A DNA stretch of 64,000 nt from Kribbella sp. CA-293567 (GCF_027627575.1 NZ_CP114065.1:6200001-6264000), one strand, 5' to 3'. Positions 1 to 9,124 are shown, counted from the first letter of the stretch. Made by a program: numbers and translations. The notes: generated by a model from the letters alone, not told the origin.

Positions 1-24
1 GGAGCTTGCTCTGGAGAGTGCACG

Positions 25-1326
25 ATGACGAAGATCGCTTTCATCGGCGCCGGCAGCGTCGTCTTCACCCAAGGGCTGCTGGCCGACCTGTTCGGCTTCG
101 CCGACCTGGGTGAGCTGCACATCGCCCTGCACGACATCGATCCTGAGCGCTTGGCGACCGCCGGCGGCGCCGCGGCGGCGATCGCGGCCGAGCGGGGGAT
201 GTCGCCACGGATCACCGAGCATCTGGACCGGCGGGCGGCCCTCGACGGGTGCGACTTCGTCATCAACATCATCCAGGTCGGGATGGGCGAGGCGACCCGG
301 CTCGACTTCGAGATCCCCGCCCGGTACGGCGTACGGCAGACCATCGCCGACACGCTCGGCGCCGGCGGCGTGTCCCGCGCCCTCCGCACCTTCCCGGTAC
401 TGCGCGGTCTGGCGGCCGACATCGCGCAGGTCTGCCCCGACGCGTGGTTGCTGAACTACACGAACCCGATGGCGATGAACGTCTGGTACCTGAAGGCGCT
501 CGGCGTGAAGAACGTCGTCGGGCTGTGCCACTCGGTCTACTGGACGATGCACGACCTGTCCGCGCTGGTCGGGGTGCCGTTGGACGAGGTGTCCTACCTG
601 GCCGCCGGGGTGAACCACCAGGCGTGGGTCCTGCGGTTCGAGCACGAAGGTAGGTCGCTGTACCCGGCGCTGGACGAGCGCATCGCTCGCGATCCCGAAC
701 TGGCGCGCCGGGTGCGGGTCGACATGTACCGGCGGCTCGGGCACTATCCGACCGAGACGAGCGAGCACTCCTCGGAGTACGTGCCGTGGTACCTGCACGA
801 CGCGTCGGAGGTGGAGCGGCTGCGGCTGCCGGTGGGCGACTACCTGCGGATCGTGGAGGAGAACGTCGCTCTCTACGAAGGCACCCGGGACGCGTTGAAG
901 GCCGGTGAGCCGCTGCCGGTCGAGGGAACGATGGAGTACGCGCCGCAGGTCATCCACAGCATCGTCACCGGGACTCCCCGGACGATCTACGGCAACGTGG
1001 TCAACCAGGGATCGATCTCGAACCTGCAGGACGGCGCGATCGTCGAGGTTCCCTGCCTGGTCGACTCCCTGGGGGTGCAGCCGACCTCCGTCGGCGCGTT
1101 GCCGGCGCAGTGCGCGGCGCTGAACCGCGCCTACCTCGGGGTCAACGAACTGGTCGTCCGGGCGGCGGTGGAAGAGGACCCGAGGGCGATCCGTCAGGCG
1201 CTGATGGTGGATCCGGCCACCTCGGCCGCTCTGACGGTTCCGCAGATCTGGGCGTTGGCGAACGACCTGGTAGATGCTCATAGCAACTACCTCGACCCCG
1301 CGTTGCGGGTACGGCTCAGTCTGTGA
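25..1326 (+). CDS. Family 4 glycoside hydrolase (alpha-galactosidase/MelA-like)
   Basis: GH4 enzymes cleave glycosides by an NAD- and Mn-dependent oxidation/elimination route rather than classical hydrolysis, and act in the cytoplasm on imported sugars. The N terminus has a Rossmann dinucleotide motif (GAGS, residues 8-11). The family sequence NYTNPMA lies at 144-150. The usual metal ligands are present as Cys168 (in GLCHS) and His198 (in GVNHQ). At 433 residues the length is normal for the family. A GGAGAG ribosome binding site sits about 7 nt before the ATG. The presence of DTLGAGG at 109-115 resembles alpha-galactosidases more than 6-phospho-glucosidases, but alpha-glucuronidase or another alpha-glycosidase activity is possible. 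The upstream context (a sugar ABC transporter would be expected) lies outside the window. The 3' end overlaps the convergent next gene by 11 nt. Confidence 0.9.
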   Translation: MTKIAFIGAGSVVFTQGLLADLFGFADLGELHIALHDIDPERLATAGGAAAAIAAERGMSPRITEHLDRRAALDGCDFVINIIQVGMGEATRLDFEIPARYGVRQTIADTLGAGGVSRALRTFPVLRGLAADIAQVCPDAWLLNYTNPMAMNVWYLKALGVKNVVGLCHSVYWTMHDLSALVGVPLDEVSYLAAGVNHQAWVLRFEHEGRSLYPALDERIARDPELARRVRVDMYRRLGHYPTETSEHSSEYVPWYLHDASEVERLRLPVGDYLRIVEENVALYEGTRDALKAGEPLPVEGTMEYAPQVIHSIVTGTPRTIYGNVVNQGSISNLQDGAIVEVPCLVDSLGVQPTSVGALPAQCAALNRAYLGVNELVVRAAVEEDPRAIRQALMVDPATSAALTVPQIWALANDLVDAHSNYLDPALRVRLSL

Positions 1327-2269
1327 GCGCTGCTCGCAGCAGATCCTTGTAGGCGGCGAGATCGGCCAGGACCTCGGCCGCCGTGGTGGTCTTTCGGAGG
1401 GCGCCCACACCTTGGCCTGCGTACAGCGAGGCTGAGGTGGGGTCCGCTCCGCGGGTGGCGGCGACGTACTGCTGGTGGCCTTCGTCGTCGGACTTCAAGG
1501 CGTCCTCGCGGCCCTCCCAGGTGTCGTAGAAGGTGTTGCGGAGGGCGCGCCCGCCGTACTCGTCGGGCCAGCCGGCCCGGGAGGCCGCGTCGAAGACCGT
1601 GCCGTAGACGGTGTCGGTCTCGGTGGCCTCCAGGAGGCGTTGACGGGATGCATCGGGGGTCAGCGCCTCTTCGCAGGTGAGGAAGGCGGTGCCGATCCAG
1701 CCACCGGCGGCACCGGCAGCCAGTACTGCGGCCAGGCCGCGCGGCCCCGAGATGCCGCCACCGGCCAGCACCGGGAGGTCCGTCAGGTCGAGGATCGCTT
1801 GCAGCAGAGGCAGAGTGGCGACCTCGTTGCGCCCGTGGCCACCTGCTTCGGCGCCGCGGACGACGATCGCGTCGACTCCGGCCGCGATCGCTTCCTGGGC
1901 GTCGGCGACCGTGCCGGCCTGGGTGGCGACGACGATGCCGGCCGCGCGCAGGGGTTCGACGTACGGGGTGTAGTCGCCGAAGCTGAGCGAGGCCAGCGCC
2001 GGCTTCAGCTCCAGTACGGCGTCCAGGTGGTCGGGGTGGCTCTCGACCGACCAGGCCATCAAGCCGACGCCGTACGGCTTGCCGGTCGCCGCCGCGATCG
2101 CGCCTTCGGTGCGGATCCAGTCGGCCGACACCGCCGACCCGGCGCCGAGCATGCCCAGCCCGCCGGCCGCCGAGATCGCGCCGGTCAGCCGGCCGCCACT
2201 GACGTTCGCCATCGGGGCGCCGACCACCGGCACCGACAATCCGAACGTCTCCGTCAACCAGGTGGCCAT
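1316..2269 (-). CDS. Nitronate monooxygenase family flavoprotein
   Basis: This is an FMN-dependent TIM-barrel enzyme of the 2-nitropropane dioxygenase/nitronate monooxygenase family, which oxidises toxic alkyl nitronates such as propionate 3-nitronate. The 317-residue product begins MATWLTETFG and shows the N-terminal GAPM motif, the signature AEAGGHG near residue 140 with the catalytic-region His, and the phosphate-binding stretch VLAGGGISGPRG followed by GAAGGWIGTAF. The ATG at 2269 is chosen because homology starts there; the open frame continues upstream without recognisable sequence. It is convergent with the GH4 gene and lies 74 nt downstream of the secA stop on the same strand. Physiological substrate cannot be told from sequence. 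Confidence 0.88.
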   Translation of the reverse strand: MATWLTETFGLSVPVVGAPMANVSGGRLTGAISAAGGLGMLGAGSAVSADWIRTEGAIAAATGKPYGVGLMAWSVESHPDHLDAVLELKPALASLSFGDYTPYVEPLRAAGIVVATQAGTVADAQEAIAAGVDAIVVRGAEAGGHGRNEVATLPLLQAILDLTDLPVLAGGGISGPRGLAAVLAAGAAGGWIGTAFLTCEEALTPDASRQRLLEATETDTVYGTVFDAASRAGWPDEYGGRALRNTFYDTWEGREDALKSDDEGHQQYVAATRGADPTSASLYAGQGVGALRKTTTAAEVLADLAAYKDLLRAALTD

Positions 2270-2293
2270 CGGTCCACTTCCTCTCGCCCAAGC

Positions 2294-2328
2294 CGAAGGC
2301 CCGCCCCCAGCACAGGGACGGGCCTTCG
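2294..2328 (-). terminator. Hairpin downstream of secA
   Basis: A perfect 10-bp inverted repeat (CGAAGGCCCG at 2294-2303 and CGGGCCTTCG at 2319-2328) with a 15-nt loop lies 15 nt after the secA stop. No T run follows on the minus strand, so an intrinsic terminator is only probable. It may instead mark a processing or pausing site between secA and the next gene. Confidence 0.5.
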
Positions 2329-2343
2329 AAGGTACTGCGTCGG

Positions 2344-5244
2344 TTACTTGTAGGCGTCCGAGGCCGGATCGCCGTGGCAGCGCTTGTACTTCTTGCCGGA
2401 GCCACACGGGCAGACCGCGTTGCGCGGCGTGCCCGGGAACTCCAGGGCGCCACCCTCGACCGCGTCGGTGTGCACCGACACCTCGTCGTCACCGTCGATC
2501 GTCGGCGCCGAGTAGGTCAGCCGCTGCGGCCGGCTCTCGTTGGACAGGCCCTTGGCGCGCAGCTTCGGGGTGTCCTGCGGCCGGTCCTCGTCGTCATCGG
2601 ACTGACGGCCCGGGAATTCGGCGACCGGAGCACCCGGCACCAGGATGTCCTCGGCCTCGGTCTCCTCCAGCTCGGCCAGCTCCGCCTGCGCGGCCAGGTC
2701 GGCCTGCATCGCCTCGATGTCGACCTCGACGTTGAAGATGAACGCGACCGACTCCTCCTTGATGGACTCCATCATGGCGGCGAACATGTCGTAGCCCTCG
2801 CGCTGGTACTCGACCAGCGGGTCGCGCTGCGCCATCGCGCGCAGGCCGATGCCCTCACGCAGGTAGTCCATCTCGTACAGGTGCTCGCGCCACTTGCGGT
2901 CCAGCACGCTCAGCACCACCCGGCGCTCGAGCTCCCGCATCGCCTCGGTGCCGAGGGTCGCCTCGCGGCGCGCGTACGCCTCGCGGGCGTCGGTGATCAG
3001 CCGCTCGACCAGGAAGTCCTGGGTCAGCCCGGAGCGGTCGCCGCCGGCCTCCTGGACCAGCTCCTCCTCGGTCAGCTGGGTCTGGTACAGCGTCTTCAGC
3101 GCGGTGAACAGCTGGTCCAGGTCCCAGTCCTCGGCGAAGCCGTCGGCGGTCGCGCCCTGCACGTAGCCGGTGATGGTCTCGTCGAGCATGTCCAGCACCT
3201 GCTCCTGCAGGTCGGCGCCCTCGAGCACCCGGCGGCGCTCGGCGTACACGACGTGCCGTTGCCGGTTCATCACGTCGTCGTACTTGAGGATGTTCTTCCG
3301 GGTCTCGAAGTTCTGCGCCTCGACCTGCGACTGCGCCGACGCGATCGCCTTGGTGACGACCTTGTTCTCCAGCGGCACCGTGTCGTCGTCGTTGCGCGAC
3401 ATCGCCCAGTCGACCATCTCGCGCTTGAACAGGCGCATCAGGTCGTCCTCCAGCGACAGGTAGAAGCGGGACTCGCCCGGGTCACCCTGCCGGCCGGAAC
3501 GACCGCGCAGCTGGTTGTCGATCCGGCGCGACTCGTGCCGCTCGGTGCCCAGCACGTACAGACCGCCGGCCTCGCGGACCTCGACCTGCTCGTCCTTGAC
3601 CAGCTTCTCGAACTTCTCCAGGACCTTCGGGTACTCCGCCTCGTACTCCTCCGCGGACTCCACCGGGTCGATCCCCCGGGCGCGCAGGTCCTTGTCGGCC
3701 AGGTGCTCGGGGTTGCCGCCCAGGATGATGTCGGTACCACGGCCGGCCATGTTGGTGGCCACCGTGACGGCGTTCTTGCGGCCCGCCTCGGCGACGATCG
3801 CGGCCTCCCGCGCGTGCTGCTTGGCGTTCAGCACCTCGTGCGGGATGTTGCGCTTGCGGAGCTGGTTGGACAGCCGCTCGGACTTCTCCACGCTGGTGGT
3901 ACCGACCAGGATCGGCTGCCCGGTCTCGTGCCGGGTCGCGATGTCCTCGACGACCGCCTCGAACTTGGCTTCCTCGGTGCGGTAGATCAGGTCGCGCTGG
4001 TCCTTGCGGACCATCGGCTTGTTGGTCGGGATCGGCACCACGCCGAGACCGTAGATCTTGGAGAACTCCGCCGCCTCGGTCTGTGCCGTACCGGTCATCC
4101 CGGCCAGCTTGTTGTACTGGCGGAAGTAGTTCTGCAGCGTGATCGTCGCGAGGGTCTGGTACTCCTCCTTGATCTCGACCTTCTCCTTGGCCTCGATCGC
4201 CTGGTGCAGACCCTCGTTGTAGCGGCGGCCGTGCAGGGTCCGGCCGGTGTGCTCGTCGACGATCAGCACCTCGCCGTCGACGACCACGTAGTCCTTGTCC
4301 TTGCGGAACAGGTCCTTGGCCTTCAGCGCGTTGTTCAGGTAGCTGATCAGCGGGGTGTTGGCCGACTCGTACAGGTTGTCGATCCCGAGCCGGTCCTCGA
4401 CCTTCTCGATCCCGCGCTCGAGGATGGCGACGGTGCGCTTCTTCTCGTCCACCTCGTAGTCGGCGACCGGGCGCTGGTCCTCGGCGACCTTGTCGTCGGC
4501 GAACCGGGGCTTGAGCACGCCGGCCAGGTTCGCCATCTCGACGTACCAGCGCTGCGAGTCCTCGGCCGGGCCGGAGATGATCAGCGGGGTCCGGGCCTCG
4601 TCGACCAGGATCGAGTCGACCTCGTCCACGATCGCGTAGTTGTGCTCGCGCTGCACCAGGTCGCCGATGTCGTTGGCCATGTTGTCGCGCAGATAGTCGA
4701 AGCCGAACTCGTTGTTCGTACCGTAGGTGATGTCCTTGCCGTAGGCCAGCCGGCGCTCGGCCGGCGTCATCTCCGGCAGGATCACGCCGTAGTCGAGGCC
4801 GAGGAAGTGGTACACCCGGCCCATCCACTCGGCCTGGAAGCGGGCCAGGTAGTCGTTCACCGTGACCACGTGAACGCCCTTGCCGGACAGCGCGTTCAGG
4901 TAGGTCGGCAGGGTGCCGACCAGGGTCTTGCCCTCACCGGTCTTCATCTCGGCGATGTTGCCCAGGTGCAGCGCGGCCCCGCCCATGATCTGGACGTCGT
5001 AGTGGCGCTGGTGCAGGGTCCGCTTGGCGGCCTCGCGGACGACCGCGAAGGCCTCCGGCAGCAGACCGTCCAGGGACTCACCGTTGTCGACCCGTTGCTT
5101 GAAGTCGGCCGTCTGGGCGCGCAGCTCTTCGTCGGACATGCCGGTGAAGTCGTCCTCGATCGAGTTCACCACCTTGGCGATGGTCTCGAGCTTGCGAACG
5201 ATCTTGCCCTCGCCGATCCGCAGTAACTTGTCGAACGCCTTCAT
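2344..5244 (-). CDS. secA: Preprotein translocase ATPase SecA
   Basis: SecA is the motor ATPase that pushes unfolded secretory proteins through SecYEG at the membrane. The 966-residue product starts MKAFDKLLRIGEGK. It has the Walker A motif MKTGEGKT at 100-107, the DEVD-type Walker B (IVDEVDSILVDEARTP), the helicase C motif region with GRGTDIILGGNPEH and the RGRSGRQGDPG segment, and ends in a zinc-binding SEC-C tail (CPCGSGKKYKRCHG). The presence of the SEC-C tail and the neighbourhood (hpf, comF, lpqB, mtrBA) identify it as the housekeeping SecA1, not the accessory SecA2. The start at 5244 is preferred over the longer open frame because homology begins at MKAFDK. The 230 nt between this start and the next gene upstream presumably holds its promoter; no clear element was recognised there. 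Confidence 0.98.
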   Translation of the reverse strand: MKAFDKLLRIGEGKIVRKLETIAKVVNSIEDDFTGMSDEELRAQTADFKQRVDNGESLDGLLPEAFAVVREAAKRTLHQRHYDVQIMGGAALHLGNIAEMKTGEGKTLVGTLPTYLNALSGKGVHVVTVNDYLARFQAEWMGRVYHFLGLDYGVILPEMTPAERRLAYGKDITYGTNNEFGFDYLRDNMANDIGDLVQREHNYAIVDEVDSILVDEARTPLIISGPAEDSQRWYVEMANLAGVLKPRFADDKVAEDQRPVADYEVDEKKRTVAILERGIEKVEDRLGIDNLYESANTPLISYLNNALKAKDLFRKDKDYVVVDGEVLIVDEHTGRTLHGRRYNEGLHQAIEAKEKVEIKEEYQTLATITLQNYFRQYNKLAGMTGTAQTEAAEFSKIYGLGVVPIPTNKPMVRKDQRDLIYRTEEAKFEAVVEDIATRHETGQPILVGTTSVEKSERLSNQLRKRNIPHEVLNAKQHAREAAIVAEAGRKNAVTVATNMAGRGTDIILGGNPEHLADKDLRARGIDPVESAEEYEAEYPKVLEKFEKLVKDEQVEVREAGGLYVLGTERHESRRIDNQLRGRSGRQGDPGESRFYLSLEDDLMRLFKREMVDWAMSRNDDDTVPLENKVVTKAIASAQSQVEAQNFETRKNILKYDDVMNRQRHVVYAERRRVLEGADLQEQVLDMLDETITGYVQGATADGFAEDWDLDQLFTALKTLYQTQLTEEELVQEAGGDRSGLTQDFLVERLITDAREAYARREATLGTEAMRELERRVVLSVLDRKWREHLYEMDYLREGIGLRAMAQRDPLVEYQREGYDMFAAMMESIKEESVAFIFNVEVDIEAMQADLAAQAELAELEETEAEDILVPGAPVAEFPGRQSDDDEDRPQDTPKLRAKGLSNESRPQRLTYSAPTIDGDDEVSVHTDAVEGGALEFPGTPRNAVCPCGSGKKYKRCHGDPASDAYK

Positions 5245-5474
5245 CGTGGGGGGTCCACTCCTTGACTGTGCAGCCTTCAATGCGGCGGGTGCCTGACCGT
5301 GCGTACCCGGTGACGGACGCAGCACGGCCTGCCCGCCTGGCGGGCGCCACCCATGGTACTGGGCGGCAGGCGTCAACCCACTCCCCGGAGTGAGTGGCGC
5401 TCTCCTCCACCCACGACTGGAGGACGCGAAAAGTTCCGGGTACGCCGCGGAGCGACCGGTGTGACGGGTTGTGG

Positions 5475-6686
5475 TCAGAAGCCGCGGAGCGCGACGCTCA
5501 GGGCTGGGGTCAGATCGCCGCCGCCGGCTACCCGGACTTGGTCGAGGCCGAGCCAGCCGGCGAGTTGGACCAGCTCGGCGGCCAGCTCCTCGGGGGTCTC
5601 GGCGGGGGCGCCGGGCTCGGCGTGGGCCGACTGGACCAGGAGGACGCCGGCGGTTCGGTCCGCCTTCAGGTCGACGCGGGCCACCAGGCGGTCGCCGAGG
5701 AGGAAGGGCAGTACGTAGTAGCCGTAGACGCGCTTCTCCGCGGGGACGTAGATCTCGATGCGGTAGCGGAAGTCGAACAGGACCTCGGTGCGGGTGCGCT
5801 CGTAGACCAGCGAGTCGAACGGGCTGACCAGGGCCCGGGCGTTGACCCGGCGCGGCAGCTTGGCGTCGCGGTGCAGGTAGGCGGGGCGCTTCCAGCCCTG
5901 GATGGTGACCGGGAGCAGCTCACCCTCCTCGACCAGTTCGCCGATCGCCTGCGCGGTCGGGGCGGGCGACGTACGGAAGTAGTCCTTCAGGCACTGCGCG
6001 GTCGCGACGCCGTGCGCGCGAGCAGCGATCGAGACCAGCCTGCGGTGCGCTTCCTCCGGCGTCGGGGTCGGCGTGGCGACCACCGAAGCGGGCAGGACCC
6101 GCTCGGGTACGTCGTACATCCGCTCGAACTGCTGGTTCCGCCGGGCCACCGTGATCTCACCGGCGAAGAACAGGTACTCCAGTGCACGCTTCACGTCGGA
6201 CCAGTTCCAGCCCCAGTGGTTGCGGTCGCGCTCCACGTCGTCGTCGATCTCCCGGGCGGTCAGCGGGCCGTGCTCGCGCACGTCGGCGAGCACCTGCCGC
6301 ACCAGCTCAGGCCGCTCCACCGCGATCGCCCGCGGTCCGCCCCACGCCTCGGTGGCCGCCCGCGCCATCCGCCAGCGCATCAGTGGGTGCGTCTCGACCG
6401 GGATCAGGGACGCCTCGTGCGCCCAGTACTCGACCAGCTTGCGCGGTGACTTGCCGGCGGCCCGATCGAGCAGGTCCCGCGGATACGGCCCGAGCCTGGA
6501 GTAGAGCGGCAGGTACTGCGCGCGGCTCAGCACGTTCACCGAGTCGATCTGGATCAGCCCGATCCGGCCCAGCACCCGGGTCAGCGCGCGCGAGTCGGGC
6601 ACCCCCTTCGGGCGCGGATCGGTGAACCCCTGAGCGGCCAACGCGATCCGCCGGGCCTGAGCCGTCGACAACACCTCCACAGTCAC
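5475..6686 (-). CDS. AlkX/YcaQ-type winged-helix DNA glycosylase
   Basis: This belongs to the HTH_42 (DUF1006) family of winged-helix DNA glycosylases, which includes E. coli YcaQ/AlkX and Streptomyces AlkZ. The family excises alkylated bases and unhooks interstrand crosslinks. The 403-residue product starts at a GTG (VTVEVLSTAQ). It carries LIQIDSVNVLSRAQYLPLYSR near residues 44-64, giving the catalytic Q-x-D signature (Gln46, Asp48) typical of AlkX/YcaQ, whereas the antibiotic-resistance AlkZ branch has Q-x-Q. Further conserved stretches are VEYWAHEASLIP and the C-terminal LVSPFDSLVYERTRTEVLFDFRYRIEIY. Two further in-frame GTG codons lie 6 and 12 nt downstream and no clear Shine-Dalgarno site separates them, so the exact start is uncertain. 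Identity as a family member is secure; lesion range is inferred. Confidence 0.88.
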   Translation of the reverse strand: MTVEVLSTAQARRIALAAQGFTDPRPKGVPDSRALTRVLGRIGLIQIDSVNVLSRAQYLPLYSRLGPYPRDLLDRAAGKSPRKLVEYWAHEASLIPVETHPLMRWRMARAATEAWGGPRAIAVERPELVRQVLADVREHGPLTAREIDDDVERDRNHWGWNWSDVKRALEYLFFAGEITVARRNQQFERMYDVPERVLPASVVATPTPTPEEAHRRLVSIAARAHGVATAQCLKDYFRTSPAPTAQAIGELVEEGELLPVTIQGWKRPAYLHRDAKLPRRVNARALVSPFDSLVYERTRTEVLFDFRYRIEIYVPAEKRVYGYYVLPFLLGDRLVARVDLKADRTAGVLLVQSAHAEPGAPAETPEELAAELVQLAGWLGLDQVRVAGGGDLTPALSVALRGF

Positions 6687-6727
6687 CTGACGAAGTCTGC
6701 CTGCCGGCACCGACAAAACCCGCGCGG

Positions 6728-8056
6728 TCAGTCCTGGATGTCGATGATCACCAGGCGGTCGGCGAGTTCGTGGAGCAGGTGGGTAGGCAGCAGGCCCCGG
6801 GTCGAGAGCTCGTCGACCGTGCGGAAGCGGCCTTGCTGGGCCCGGCTCACGACGATGGCAGCCGCCTGCTTGCCGGTGACGCCGGGCAGCGTGTCCAGCA
6901 GGTCGGCGGGGGCGTCGTTGAGGTCGACCAGCCCGCCGTCGTCGTACTGCCGGGGCAGGTCGGGGCGGCCGATGCCAAGTGAACGCGCGGCCGCGGGATT
7001 GGTGCGGGCCAGCTCCCGCGCCTGTTGCCGGCGTACGGCGTCGGGCGCGGGCGGGTACGCGGCCGGTGCGCCGTACTGCGGCTGGTGCACCGGCGATGCC
7101 TGGTACTGCGGCTGGTACTGCGCCTGCGGCTGGAGCCGGTACGGCGGTTGCAGTGCACCGCGGCGCCTGGGGCTGCCGATGACGACCGCGGCCTGGACGG
7201 AGCAGGCCATCCCGGCCAGCAGATAGACGAGCGTGACCAGCCCCTGGCCGTCGGAGATCTCCGGACCGTCGGGAACCATCACGTAGACCGTGAACCACAC
7301 GACGACGGCGAGATAGGCGGCGGCCGAGATCCCGAGCGCGATGCTGCGCTGCTTGATCGCCACTCCGGCAGTGACCACCCAGCCGAGGAATCCGATCGTG
7401 ACGACCGGTACGGCGGCACCGAGAAGCTTCAGCACCACCAGCGTGGCCCCCGACCGCTCAGGAGCCTGCACGAGAGGCGGCGCCGCATAGGCAGCGGGTG
7501 GTGGAGCCGGAGTCGCAGCCTGCTGTCCGGCCTCGATCCTCGCGAGCGACTCCTGCGCGTTCGACCGAGCCGCGGACAGCTCTTGCCGCGCACTGTCGAA
7601 CAGCGGCCCGCTCAGATCTTCCAGCGGTGTGCCGTGCCAGAGCGCCAGCGCGCTGCGAAGTAGCTTGCCGGCCTCGTCACCGTTGCCTGCGGCCCACAAC
7701 TCCTCGGCGCGCTCGACGTTCCTGCTGAACTGGTCGAGGTCACTGTCGCCAGGCTCGACGCACAGCACGTAGCTGCCGTCCGCCAGCGTGATCAGCAGCT
7801 CACCGGTGCTGACCGTCCGCTGCGGATCGACCAGGTCGCGCAGTACGGCGATGTGGTTGCTGACCACCTGATCCGCATCCGCGGGCGGTCTGCCCACCCA
7901 GGCCGCGGCGATCAGGTCGGTCAGCGGAACCGCCTGGTTCGCTCGCAGCAGCAGGGCGGCCAGAATGCGCTGCCGTTGCTCGGGGCCCACATCCCGCCGG
8001 ATGCCGTTCCGCCGGACGGCCAGCGGCCCGAGCACCTCGTAACTCACAGTCCCCAT
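6728..8056 (-). CDS. BTAD-type regulator fused to membrane segments and a helix-hairpin-helix domain
   Basis: The 442-residue product is a mosaic. Residues 1-100 resemble the OmpR-like winged helix of SARP regulators (LGPLAVRRNG, then QRQRILAALLLRANQAVPLTDLI). Residues 105-175 resemble a bacterial transcriptional activation domain (BTAD). After a Pro/Ala linker there are three hydrophobic segments at about 205-232, 236-262 and 270-294, then a Gln/Tyr/Pro-rich linker (300-340). The last 65 residues form a ComEA-like helix-hairpin-helix (VDLNDAPADLLDTLPGV, GKQAAAIV). A GAGGAGA ribosome site 7 nt before the ATG at 8056 fixes the start; a frame extension to 8110 is possible. It looks like a membrane-tethered DNA-binding protein. 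No target is evident. It is divergent from the secreted protease gene. Confidence 0.75.
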   Translation of the reverse strand: MGTVSYEVLGPLAVRRNGIRRDVGPEQRQRILAALLLRANQAVPLTDLIAAAWVGRPPADADQVVSNHIAVLRDLVDPQRTVSTGELLITLADGSYVLCVEPGDSDLDQFSRNVERAEELWAAGNGDEAGKLLRSALALWHGTPLEDLSGPLFDSARQELSAARSNAQESLARIEAGQQAATPAPPPAAYAAPPLVQAPERSGATLVVLKLLGAAVPVVTIGFLGWVVTAGVAIKQRSIALGISAAAYLAVVVWFTVYVMVPDGPEISDGQGLVTLVYLLAGMACSVQAAVVIGSPRRRGALQPPYRLQPQAQYQPQYQASPVHQPQYGAPAAYPPAPDAVRRQQARELARTNPAAARSLGIGRPDLPRQYDDGGLVDLNDAPADLLDTLPGVTGKQAAAIVVSRAQQGRFRTVDELSTRGLLPTHLLHELADRLVIIDIQD

Positions 8057-8218
8057 CGGGCTCTCCTCGCTGCGATCCGACCGACTGAGTGTAGGGACGA
8101 AAGTGGTCATAACTTCGGTGTTACCGCAAGTGAGAGGTGCGCTACCTGTCGTAGCCGGGAGAGTCTGCGGGAAGGCAGCGCCGCCCGCGCCGCCCCAATC
8201 ACCCCTGGAGTGTGAGGC

Positions 8219-9034
8219 ATGTCAGGAAGACTGCAACTGGTTCGGGCCGTTCTCGCGGCGGGTGCGCTGACCGCGGCGTCCCTCGGAGCGGTTACGGCCA
8301 GCGCCGCGCCGACGCCCGGCGTACCGACGCCCGGCGTACCGCACACCCGGATCGTCGGCGGTGAGCTCGCCAGTACGGCCGATGCGCCGTGGGCGATCGC
8401 GCTGAACAACAGCGGCTCCCCGGTCCCCAGCGGCCAGTACTGCGGCGCCACGCTGGTCGCGCCGAACAAGATCGTCACCGCCGCCCACTGCGCGACTGCG
8501 GCGGCCGGCACGTACACCGCGATCCAGGGCCGCGACAAGCTGTCCGACACCGGCGGCAAGAGCTCCAAGATCACCAGCATCTGGGCCGACCCGGAGTACG
8601 GGAAGTCTCCCGGCCACGACGTCGCGGTGATGACGCTGGCGACACCGTTCGACGGCGTACCGACGCTGGCACTCGAGACCAGCACCGCAGCGGACGCCGC
8701 CGGTGCCGCCTCGGTCGTGTTCGGCTGGGGCTCCACGAAGAACACCGGTCCCGCCGACACGTTCCAGAAGGTCGCCGTACCGGTGCTGGGCGACGCGTAC
8801 TGCACCTCGGCGTACGCGAGCGAGGGCTATACGGCCGCCGGTGAGATCTGCGCCGGCTACGAGGACGGCGGCAAGGACTCCTGCCAGGGCGACTCCGGTG
8901 GCCCGCTGGTCCTGAACGGCCGGCTCTTCGGTGTCGTCTCCTGGGGTATCGGCTGCGCCGAGGCCGGCAACCCGGGCGTCTACGCCGAGGTAGCCACCTA
9001 CGCCGCGACGCTGCAGGCCCAGATCGACAGCTAG
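8219..9034 (+). CDS. Secreted trypsin-like serine protease (S1 family)
   Basis: An extracellular chymotrypsin-fold protease, similar to Streptomyces griseus trypsin. A Sec signal peptide covers about residues 1-29, then a short propeptide containing PTPGVPTPGVP leads to the activation site before IVGG (45-48), where N-terminal processing would form the oxyanion salt bridge. The catalytic triad is visible as His90 (TAAHC), Asp134 (GHDVAVM) and Ser226 (GDSGGP). Asp220, six residues before the nucleophile, sits at the base of the S1 pocket and predicts cleavage after Arg/Lys. Cysteines are placed for three disulfides. The gene is single, flanked by a divergent regulator and a bidirectional terminator. 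The product may be activated autocatalytically or by another secreted protease. Confidence 0.95.
   Translation: MSGRLQLVRAVLAAGALTAASLGAVTASAAPTPGVPTPGVPHTRIVGGELASTADAPWAIALNNSGSPVPSGQYCGATLVAPNKIVTAAHCATAAAGTYTAIQGRDKLSDTGGKSSKITSIWADPEYGKSPGHDVAVMTLATPFDGVPTLALETSTAADAAGAASVVFGWGSTKNTGPADTFQKVAVPVLGDAYCTSAYASEGYTAAGEICAGYEDGGKDSCQGDSGGPLVLNGRLFGVVSWGIGCAEAGNPGVYAEVATYAATLQAQIDS
8311..8340 (+). repeat. 15-bp tandem duplication in protease propeptide
   Basis: The 15-nt unit GACGCCCGGCGTACC occurs twice in a row (8311-8325 and 8326-8340) and encodes the pentapeptide duplication PTPGV-PTPGV in the propeptide. It keeps the reading frame, so it is a recent-looking in-frame slippage event. Confidence 0.85.
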
Positions 9035-9070
9035 CCGCAACGCACCCCGAACCTTCACAGGGGAAGGAAA

Positions 9071-9110
9071 CGAGGAGCCCGGTCCAACTGGACCGGGCCC
9101 CTCGTTCTTT
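9071..9110. terminator. Bidirectional intrinsic terminator
   Basis: A strong hairpin with stem CGAGGaGCCCGGTCC and a 4-nt loop AACT pairs with GGACCGGGcCCCTCG. It is followed by TTCTTT on the plus strand and by TTTCCTTCC on the minus strand. It lies between the convergent protease and hpf genes and should stop both transcripts. Confidence 0.85.
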
Positions 9111-9124
9111 GGCTCCTCCCGGAG

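Noticed and set aside
2374..5226. 950-codon open frame on the plus strand opposite secA
   Set aside because: It is a shadow of secA caused by high GC third positions; the amino-acid content is compositionally biased and lacks any recognisable domain.
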